Shown here: positions 58,409 through 64,000 of the stretch, in pieces
How positions within the stretch are numbered: position 1 is the first letter of the stretch
How the letters are laid out: each line of letters begins with the position of its first letter
NCBI RefSeq assembly: GCF_000308755.1
Contig: NZ_BAGF01000148.1
Span: 1-64,000, forward strand
Origin: Nocardia pneumoniae NBRC 100136
GTDB lineage: Bacteria; Actinomycetota; Actinomycetes; Mycobacteriales; Mycobacteriaceae
Reading direction: 5' to 3'
Length of the DNA stretch: 64,000 nucleotides
The notes under the pieces: generated by a model
What the model was told of the DNA's origin: nothing
The model's database searches: none
The model's input: the letters and a program-made list of their open reading frames with translations, nothing else
Translations under genes and position numbers: made by a program

Positions 58409-59332
58409 ATGGCGCCACCGACGTTCCCGATCATCGTCTGCCGTCATCAGGAATACCATTCGGCGGGCGAAGCTTTCGGATCGGTGCGCGACAGCGGCAT
58501 CGAGGTCCACGCCGCGCTGGTACGGACTTTGGCTGGATACGCGGGAATGGGCGGCACCGACAACGCAGGCACGACGTGGGCCAAGGCCTACGACGAGGCA
58601 GCTGGCACCACGATCCAGACCTCGGCGACGCTGATCTCGGCGTGCGCGCGAACATCGGATCTACTCGCTGCGGGGGCATACAACCATGCATCAGGGGAGG
58701 CCGCATCGAACCCCGGTACTGTGGCGCCACCTCCGCTACCGGCATTGGGGTTCGAGCCGTGCCTTTCGCTGTATGTGCCGTCGGCGTCCGGAGCGAGCGG
58801 GCCCGAGCCGTTCGGTTGGCTGCTGATCAAAGCGGTTTCGGGGTTGATGTGGCCCGATGGCGACCAGCACCAGCTGCGGGCTGCGAAGACTGTATGGCAC
58901 GGCGCTGCCGATGCTTTGGTGAATGCCGGTGGCCCGATCTCTACCGCTGTCGGGATGCTGGAGAACGAGCAGTCGCCGGAGATCCCTTCCGCGATCACGA
59001 CGTGCTCGGAAATGGGTGTGAACCTCGATCAGGTCGCCGCGGGCTTCCGGGTGCTGGGAAACGCGTGCGAGGAATACGCACAGCATCTCGACGACGCACA
59101 TCACGAGATCCTGAACGAGCTGCGCAAGATGCTCATCGAAACCGCCGCTACGGAGGCGGCGCTCCAGGTCGCGGCACCGTTCACCGGTGGACTGTCAGAG
59201 CTGGGTAACGCGGGCATCGTCGCGCGTATCGGTATGTACGCCAGCAGGATCGGCGTTATCATCACACGGCTGGTCAGCAAGGTCGCCACAATCGCTGCCC
59301 GCGTCACCAGCCACATCGGGACAACCCTGTAA
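58409..59332 (+). CDS. ESX-associated helical protein (toxin export scaffold?)
   Basis: 307 residues beginning directly after the previous stop. The N-terminal part is helical, with TTWAKAYDEAAGTTIQTSAT reminiscent of the WxxAYD turn of ESX proteins. The middle has a Pro-rich spacer (GTVAPPPLPALGFEP), and the C-terminus is long helices with hydrophobic stretches (ATEAALQVAAPFTGGLSELG, IGVIITRLVSKVATIAARVT). It looks like the export/translocation half of a split polymorphic toxin, with the catalytic half encoded by the next gene. No catalytic motif is visible here. Confidence 0.7.
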   Translation: MAPPTFPIIVCRHQEYHSAGEAFGSVRDSGIEVHAALVRTLAGYAGMGGTDNAGTTWAKAYDEAAGTTIQTSATLISACARTSDLLAAGAYNHASGEAASNPGTVAPPPLPALGFEPCLSLYVPSASGASGPEPFGWLLIKAVSGLMWPDGDQHQLRAAKTVWHGAADALVNAGGPISTAVGMLENEQSPEIPSAITTCSEMGVNLDQVAAGFRVLGNACEEYAQHLDDAHHEILNELRKMLIETAATEAALQVAAPFTGGLSELGNAGIVARIGMYASRIGVIITRLVSKVATIAARVTSHIGTTL

Positions 59333-59335
59333 TCG

Positions 59336-59818
59336 ATGTTCGCCAGGCTCGGCCGATGGCTGCAACAGGCGGTGCCAAGGCTGTGGGGCCGCAGCGGCGA
59401 GGCCGCCATCCAGTTGTTCTCGCGCAGCGGTCCGCGGACGAACCTCGACGTCCTCGAAAATGGTGGCGCGCTCGAGTTGTCGGCCGACACCATCGCCGCG
59501 GCCGCCCAGAAGGCCGGTATCGACCTCACGGGAGTGGACATCCACATCGTCAAAGAACTCGACGAGGCGCGTTATCTCGACTTCCAGGACGCGTGCGCGG
59601 TCACGCCCTCGGAGCTGGGCGGACAACAGATCAGATTCGGGCCCGCCGCCTTCTCCGACGAGGAAACCCTGGTGGCGACGATCGCCCACGAAATGAAACA
59701 TGTCGAACAGCTGCGCAGCGGAGCACGGGTCGGCTCGGACAGCATCCGCGACCTCGAGGCCGAAGCCTACGCTGTCGAAGCGGCCGCACTAGCCCGATAC
59801 CGAGGAGAGCATCCATGA
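59336..59818 (+). CDS. HExxH zinc metalloprotease-like protein (toxin candidate)
   Basis: A 160-residue protein whose second half contains LVATIAHEMKHVEQLRSG, a complete HExxH zinc-protease motif; a Glu further on (LEAEAYAVEAAAL) could be the third ligand. The layout (short basic start, then a DUF4157-like metallopeptidase core) matches small toxin-type peptidases in polymorphic systems. It starts four bases after the helical ESX protein and is followed by two candidate immunity genes. Toxicity is inference. Confidence 0.7.
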   Translation: MFARLGRWLQQAVPRLWGRSGEAAIQLFSRSGPRTNLDVLENGGALELSADTIAAAAQKAGIDLTGVDIHIVKELDEARYLDFQDACAVTPSELGGQQIRFGPAAFSDEETLVATIAHEMKHVEQLRSGARVGSDSIRDLEAEAYAVEAAALARYRGEHP

Positions 59819-60099
59819 GCGAGGTCGACTTCACGGTCACCGATGTCTTCGACATCCCAAGCCGCGGCGGACTGCTGGTGGCGGGCAGCCTCGCGTCCGG
59901 AGACATCGGTTCCGGTGACGTCCTCTACGACTCGGTCAGCGGCGCACCCGTACGAGTGATCGGCCTCGAATTCCACGGCGGCGGCGAACCAGGGCAATTC
60001 ATCCTCGTCGTCGACCGCGCCGACACCGACCATGTGCGCGTCGGCCAACATCTGGTCGACCAGCCCAACCCAACCGCCTCGACAAGCCATCCGTCATGA
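59815..60099 (+). CDS. EF-Tu domain 2-like beta-barrel protein
   Basis: A 94-residue protein: FTVTDVFDIPSRGGLLVAGS, then SGDIGSGDVLYD, and EPGQFILVVDRADTDHVRVG. That series is the fold signature of the second (beta-barrel) domain of elongation factors such as EF-Tu, standing alone with no GTPase domain. ATG 59815 overlaps the protease-like stop (ATGA). Small stand-alone copies of this domain occur next to polymorphic toxins and may act as immunity or decoy proteins; here that is inferred from position only. Confidence 0.7.
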   Translation: MSEVDFTVTDVFDIPSRGGLLVAGSLASGDIGSGDVLYDSVSGAPVRVIGLEFHGGGEPGQFILVVDRADTDHVRVGQHLVDQPNPTASTSHPS

Positions 60100-60572
60100 C
60101 CGAGCAAACCAGCGAAGAGATCCTCGACCTGATCCACACCTGGACCCGCAGTCTGGTGCCCGCGTTGGCGGCGTTCGTCGACGGACTCGCCGACCCCGAA
60201 CCAGAGATCCGGCCGCTGATCGCCGAGCACATCCGCGACTACGACGAGATGCTGCCCACCCTGCTCATGGGCGACATCGCCCGCTGGGTGTGCAGTGTGG
60301 CGCATGACACCCCCGACCCTGCGGCTCGTCTGCAGCCGTTCTTCGATCGGCTCGAGCACGAGTGGGGTGACGGACAGAACCCGGTCTCCGACCTGATCGC
60401 CACATCCTTCGTCGAAAACGTCTACGACGACCCCGCCGTCGTCACCTTGCTCGGCCCCAAACTCGCCCGCTACTACCGCGCCTACACCGGGCAGGAAAAG
60501 GTGCGCGAGCAGGAGAAGCGGCCCATGCCGGACGTGATGAAGCAGATCCTCGACAAGCTGGGCCGTCGATGA
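60096..60572 (+). CDS. DUF7674-like putative immunity protein
   Basis: A 158-residue helical acidic protein (YDEMLPTLLMGDIARWVCSV, RLEHEWGDGQNPVSDLIATS, FVENVYDDPAVVTLLGPKLA). The pattern matches the small DUF7674 family often found in toxin-immunity clusters. ATGA overlap with the gene before it, and with the gene after it. It may neutralise the metalloprotease-like toxin or serve another immunity role. Confidence 0.62.
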   Translation: MTEQTSEEILDLIHTWTRSLVPALAAFVDGLADPEPEIRPLIAEHIRDYDEMLPTLLMGDIARWVCSVAHDTPDPAARLQPFFDRLEHEWGDGQNPVSDLIATSFVENVYDDPAVVTLLGPKLARYYRAYTGQEKVREQEKRPMPDVMKQILDKLGRR

Positions 60573-61012
60573 CAGATCTGACCGCCTGGGAGCAACAACT
60601 CCAGCACAACCTCGCCGAGATCCGCCGCAACAGCCAGCGCCTGTCCAACGCTGTTGCGGCGGTGCGGGGCCGCGGTGAAGTCCGCGGTGTCAGCGTCGAG
60701 GTCAACGCTGCCGGTGACATCACCAACCTGCAGATCGCCCCCGCCGCTATGCGCTGGAACAACACCCAGCTCACCACCGCCGTCCTCGACTGCCATCGCC
60801 GCGCCCGCGCCGACGCAAAGGCCAAGGCCGAACAGATCGTCCAGCGCGCGGACTCGCGTCTCCAGCAGCCATTGCGACAGCTGTTCGCCCAGGGGGATTC
60901 CGCGCCGACACCGGAAACCCGCAAGGAAATGACCGAAGCGGAGATCCAAGCCGCCGATGACGTCTTTTTCGAGCGCATGAACCGGCTCGGCTGGCGCACC
61001 GACCTACACTGA
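60569..61012 (+). CDS. YbaB/EbfC-family protein of ESX operon
   Basis: 147 residues with the YbaB/EbfC fold: an N-terminal helix (WEQQLQHNLAEIRRNSQRLS), then VRGVSVEVNAAGDITNLQIA strands, and a C-terminal helix (DAKAKAEQIVQRADSRLQQP). YbaB proteins bind DNA; stand-alone copies (EspL-like) are regular members of ESX operons in Mycobacteriales. ATG overlaps the previous stop. It is the last gene of the operon; 61013-61160 behind it shows no feature. Confidence 0.8.
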   Translation: MTDLTAWEQQLQHNLAEIRRNSQRLSNAVAAVRGRGEVRGVSVEVNAAGDITNLQIAPAAMRWNNTQLTTAVLDCHRRARADAKAKAEQIVQRADSRLQQPLRQLFAQGDSAPTPETRKEMTEAEIQAADDVFFERMNRLGWRTDLH

Positions 61013-61160
61013 GTCCGGCTTCCCGCTCGGCATCGCTGGCTGGAATCACGACCTTCCGGTTCACCAGGCATTGGTTCGCCGACCGGGCGACGGCAAGCTG
61101 TGACGTCCCGCAACTGGATCGTGTGGGTGTACAACCTCCGCGTTGTGGGCCTGGTGGCGG

Positions 61161-62099
61161 TTACGGCCATGCAAGTCGTCGGCGCAGCCATTCTCGTGAC
61201 ACATGTGCTGAGCGTGCTTGGTGTTGGCGAAGATTCGGTGACCGTGGCGGTGCGGGCATGCGGCTGTTGCGCGCCCAGTAGCCAGCCAGCGCAGCGAGGA
61301 AGGCATCGACAGCGACCGGATCGGTTGCGCGGGTGGCCGGGTGCGTGATGAGGATCGGGTCGGGGTCGATTCCGCTGGCGGCTATCGATGGTGCCAGCGA
61401 GACGAGTTCGATCCATGCGGCGCCGAGGCACGGCCAGGCCCAGTCGATCACCGCGACGGTGCCGTCGGGGCGCAGGAGCATGTTGTCCGGCCGCAGGTCG
61501 GTGTGCAGCAGGGTTGCACCGTCAGCGTGTTCGGGCCAGGTCGATTCCAGCGCGGCGAGCCGGTTGAGATTGCGCAGCGACCAGCTGTCTAGGTCGGCAG
61601 GTGGCCCGTGCTCGGCGAACTGCCGCCAGCCGTTCAGCTCCGGCCCGTAGCTATTGGCAATAGTGGGCACCTCGGGGAGGGGGCTGGGCGTCAGGGCGTT
61701 CGCCAACTGTTCGATGGTGGCGAGCACCGCGTTCAGGTCGCCCGGCCGGTCGAGGCGGGGATGGCGGCCGTCGACGTCGTCGAATACCACGGCGAACCAC
61801 CCGGCGATGTCGATCGTGAACTGGACCGACGGTGTCGGCACTGTGCGGGGTAACTGCGCTGCGGTGCGTGCCTCGGTTTGGTACATCCCGTACAGAGCGT
61901 CGTCACGGTTGATCACTTTCACGAAAGCCCGGCGGCTGTCGGTCAACAGCAGCCGGGCGGCTGTGCCGTGGCTGAACCCACCCGTCTGCGTGACCGCCGA
62001 CCGCACCCGCGTGCCGAGGCGGCGCTCGATTCCGGCGCGTACCGGCTGCGGCAGTTCATGCCATTCGATCCGCGTCGCGGTGCCTGCGTTGTCGGCCAT
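61161..62099 (-). CDS. Aminoglycoside phosphotransferase (APH)-family kinase
   Basis: A 312-residue small-molecule kinase with the protein-kinase-like fold. AFVKVINRDDALYGMYQTEA has the ATP-lysine, LLHTDLRPDNMLL the catalytic HxDxxxxN loop, and VAVIDWAWPCLGAAW the metal Asp (DFG equivalent). It lacks close identity to a named resistance enzyme by eye, so the substrate may be an aminoglycoside, homoserine or another alcohol. ATG 62099. Unrelated to the ESX operon it converges on. Confidence 0.83.
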   Translation of the reverse strand: MADNAGTATRIEWHELPQPVRAGIERRLGTRVRSAVTQTGGFSHGTAARLLLTDSRRAFVKVINRDDALYGMYQTEARTAAQLPRTVPTPSVQFTIDIAGWFAVVFDDVDGRHPRLDRPGDLNAVLATIEQLANALTPSPLPEVPTIANSYGPELNGWRQFAEHGPPADLDSWSLRNLNRLAALESTWPEHADGATLLHTDLRPDNMLLRPDGTVAVIDWAWPCLGAAWIELVSLAPSIAASGIDPDPILITHPATRATDPVAVDAFLAALAGYWARNSRMPAPPRSPNLRQHQARSAHVSREWLRRRLAWP

Positions 62100-62266
62100 G
62101 GCACCATCGTTGGTTCCAGAACCGGTGAGCGCTAGTCATTTCCCTCACCTGCGACGCAAGGCCGGACATCGAGAGCTCAGTGGCCGCCCGCGTCGGGCAG
62201 CACGGCGGCGGTTCGGCTGGTCGAGCGTATCGAGAGCCGAGCGAAGGCCGCGTCGGGTCGTCGAAC

Positions 62267-63037
62267 CTACGACCGCGGTGTGTCGTGGATGCCGTAGGCG
62301 ATGAGGACGTCGGTGCAGTCGGCGAATTCGCTGATTTCGAGACTGAGTGGAAAGGGTTCGTCGGCGTCGAGTGTGTGCAGGCGGATCGGGGCCGGGTTGC
62401 GGCGGCCGTAGGCGACTTGCAGGGTGGTGGATTCCCAGAGGCGCGTGAATTCGGGGTCGGCCCGCAGTGTGCGGAACAGGTGTTGTGCTCGGGGAAGGTC
62501 GCGGTATCGTCCGAGTGCTCCGCGCAGGATGGTGACGGCGAGGCGGGCTTCGTCGTTCCAGTTGTCGATGATGCGGCGGGCGGCGAGGGTGAACATCCAC
62601 AGGGCGAGGTTGTTGTCGGCGTCGGCGAGGCCGGGCACCGTGCGATGGAATGTCTGGTTGCCATGCAGCACGGTGGCGAGGGGATCGATGTAGACGGCGA
62701 GGATCTCGCGGGTGTCGAGGTGGTCGAGGTGGCGTTGCACGTCCAGGCTGGTGAGGCGGTGGCGTAGTTCGTCGGCGGGTGTCAGGGGGGCGGAGGGTTC
62801 CCACAGTTCGTGGAGGTGGCGTTGCTGCCAGGGGTCGAGTCCGTAGGAGTGTGCCAGTTTGGTGACGACGTTGCGGCCGGGCAGGAGTTTGCGGTTCTGC
62901 GCGATCCTGTTGAGGTAGGAGGTGCTGATGCCGGCGTGCTGGGCGGCGGACTCGCGGGACAGGTGGTGGTGGCGGCGCAGGAATTCCAGCGAGTCGTGGA
63001 AGTCGGGTAGTCCGGCTGGTGTGGGGGCCTGTCCCAT
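62267..63037 (-). CDS. XRE-family regulator with MmyB-like domain
   Basis: 256 residues. The HTH is at about 18-50 (LRRHHHLSRESAAQHAGIST, SYLNRIAQNRK). The C-terminal MmyB-like ligand-binding domain is from about 100 (IDPLATVLHGNQTFHRTVPG, NLALWMFTLAARRIIDNWND, YGRRNPAPIRLH). These regulators often control a divergent short-chain dehydrogenase or secondary-metabolite genes; here the neighbour is a second regulator of the same type. ATG 63037 has GGAAAGGTGAG before it. The 63038-63278 gap holds only the presumed promoter. Confidence 0.85.
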   Translation of the reverse strand: MGQAPTPAGLPDFHDSLEFLRRHHHLSRESAAQHAGISTSYLNRIAQNRKLLPGRNVVTKLAHSYGLDPWQQRHLHELWEPSAPLTPADELRHRLTSLDVQRHLDHLDTREILAVYIDPLATVLHGNQTFHRTVPGLADADNNLALWMFTLAARRIIDNWNDEARLAVTILRGALGRYRDLPRAQHLFRTLRADPEFTRLWESTTLQVAYGRRNPAPIRLHTLDADEPFPLSLEISEFADCTDVLIAYGIHDTPRS

Positions 63038-63278
63038 CTCACCTTTCCCGTCTCTGCGGGGCTAGCGCGTGCGCGGTGGCGGCGTGCGGGAGACCGGGCG
63101 CCGGACTGCTGTGGCGATGGTGGGCGTGCGCAAGGGAAGTGGCTGTCATGGTGTCGGGATTCCTATTCCAGGTGTGGGGATTCGGGGATCTGCCCCAAAT
63201 CTTCTCGGAGGGTGTGATTGCGGCGCGCTGGGCTGGTCGACTCGAACCGTCTGGGAGGAGGGCGGGTACTGGGGTCGG

Positions 63279-64000
63279 TCAGGGCAGTGCTGGTCCGCTG
63301 TAGGGCTGCCGATAGCCGATGCAGAATCGGAGGTCGGGGGTGGCTGGGACGCAGCCGAGTTGGACGCTTTCGGAGTACGGCTCGCCGGTGACGGGGTCGC
63401 GGAGGTGGACGGGCTCGTTGGGGCGGCAGCCGTAGGCCACCGCGACGCTGCTGTCCCAGAGCGAGCTGAATGTGACCGAGCCGCTCAGGTCTTGGAAGAG
63501 GGCAATCGCGCGGGGGGAGTCGCGGTGGCGTCCGAGCGCTCCGCGCAGGGTCGCGACCATGTAGGCGGCGGCGCTGTCCCAGAGCACGACGATGTGTTCG
63601 GAGGTGGGCGTGGTGGAGCCGGGGTGGAAGAACCATAAGGCGATGTTGTCGTGGAACTGTTCGATGCCGGGCAGGCCCGCAGTGAACCGATCGTTGGCGA
63701 GGACCAGGTTCCACAGCGGATCGATGTAGGCGCATGCGATTCCGCGGTCGTCGAGGCTGGCCAGTCGTGTTCGGCGCTCGGGGGTGGCGGTGCGGGTGCG
63801 TAGTTCCTCGATCGGCGGCAGCGGGACCGAGGGGCGGGCGAGGTCGCGGGTGTAGCGTTCCTGAGCGCGATCGAGGTCGTAGCCGGTGACGATCTGGTCC
63901 AGCACCGCAGGTGAGGGCGTGGCCTGGTTGCGTTCGATCTTCTTGAGCATGTCCACGCCGATGTGAAGGCGAGCGGCGGCGCGCGGGCGCGCGAGCTGGT
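63279..64000 (-). CDS. Second MmyB-type XRE regulator, partial at window edge
   Basis: The frame runs off the end of the window. Visible parts are the HTH recognition helix (RAAARLHIGVDMLKKIERNQ), a linker, and the MmyB-like domain (IDPLWNLVLANDRFTAGLPG, NIALWFFHPGSTTPTSEHIV, AYGCRPNEPVHLRDPVTGEP). It is a close relative of the downstream regulator, so the two are probably a duplicated pair or answer to related ligands. The internal GTG at 63956 is not the true start, since the domain clearly continues upstream of it. Confidence 0.82.
   Translation of the reverse strand, partial: QLARPRAAARLHIGVDMLKKIERNQATPSPAVLDQIVTGYDLDRAQERYTRDLARPSVPLPPIEELRTRTATPERRTRLASLDDRGIACAYIDPLWNLVLANDRFTAGLPGIEQFHDNIALWFFHPGSTTPTSEHIVVLWDSAAAYMVATLRGALGRHRDSPRAIALFQDLSGSVTFSSLWDSSVAVAYGCRPNEPVHLRDPVTGEPYSESVQLGCVPATPDLRFCIGYRQPYSGPALP

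Overview
The window looks like an accessory region of a high-GC actinomycete chromosome, most likely Nocardia or a close relative in the Mycobacteriales. This is inferred from high GC, frequent GTG/TTG starts, ATGA/GTGA start-stop overlaps, WXG100 (type VII secretion) genes, DUF5753-, TPR- and MmyB-type XRE regulators, and a mycobacterial-type LexA box. No species can be named from sequence alone. There is little housekeeping content: mobile elements, toxin/immunity loci, defence genes and a small biosynthetic cluster alternate, and most genes are on the minus strand.

Layout. 1-4400: an IS110-type transposase preceded by a strongly folded leader (candidate bridge RNA), a small hypothetical gene, a complete IS3-type element (2195-3511) abutting a decapitated DegT/StrS-type aminotransferase, and a Nudix hydrolase. 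4400-6900: an unassigned ORF and a low-GC two-gene cassette (DUF4365-like nuclease-like protein plus an unknown 406-aa protein). 7000-9900: a dihydrodipicolinate-synthase-family aldolase, a P-loop kinase and an EEP-family phosphohydrolase. 10100-16830: a type VII-linked polymorphic toxin locus: SseB-like protein, ESX-type helper, 1796-residue RHS protein ending in a HYD1 ADP-ribosyltransferase-like toxin, and a DUF6881 immunity candidate. 17000-18800: small hypothetical genes, including two overlapping ones behind a LexA box. 19000-22720: an overlapping CoiA-like nuclease/UvrD-like helicase pair.

23278-39100 is a defence island. A truncated DUF2510/DUF4041 gene is followed by five tightly coupled minus-strand genes. 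In transcription order they are a 1684-residue DEAD/DEAH-DUF1998 helicase, a DrmD-like SNF2 helicase, a 1317-residue class I adenine methylase, McrB with a PUA/EVE-like module, and McrC. It shares parts with DISARM (two helicases, DUF1998, methylase) but ends in McrBC and matches no defence operon I can name with confidence. A transposase remnant marks its upstream edge.

39800-45000: a DUF5753 regulator with tandem repeats upstream, a tiny membrane peptide, and a six-gene coupled operon with a nucleoside hydrolase and two DUF4254 proteins. 45600-52180: a probable undescribed RiPP cluster. A 38-residue precursor (52064-52180, strong Shine-Dalgarno, YxxPxV motif, C-terminal PPQCSF) is followed by two radical SAM/SPASM proteins with PqqD-like N-termini, a TrmO-like methyltransferase and two Fe(II)/2-oxoglutarate oxygenases, with a TPR-type XRE regulator facing the operon. 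52300-57530: a glycyl-tRNA synthetase, PfkB kinase, uridine-kinase-like enzyme and GNAT acetyltransferases, one frameshifted.

57794-61012: a plus-strand type VII-linked operon with two WXG100 proteins, an alpha-helical ESX-type protein, an HExxH metalloprotease-like protein, an EF-Tu-domain-2-like protein, a DUF7674-like protein and a YbaB/EbfC protein. 61161-64000: an aminoglycoside-phosphotransferase-like kinase and two MmyB-type regulators, the last cut by the window edge. No CRISPR array, rRNA or complete tRNA was seen. Family assignments rest on motif recognition by eye; no database search was run.
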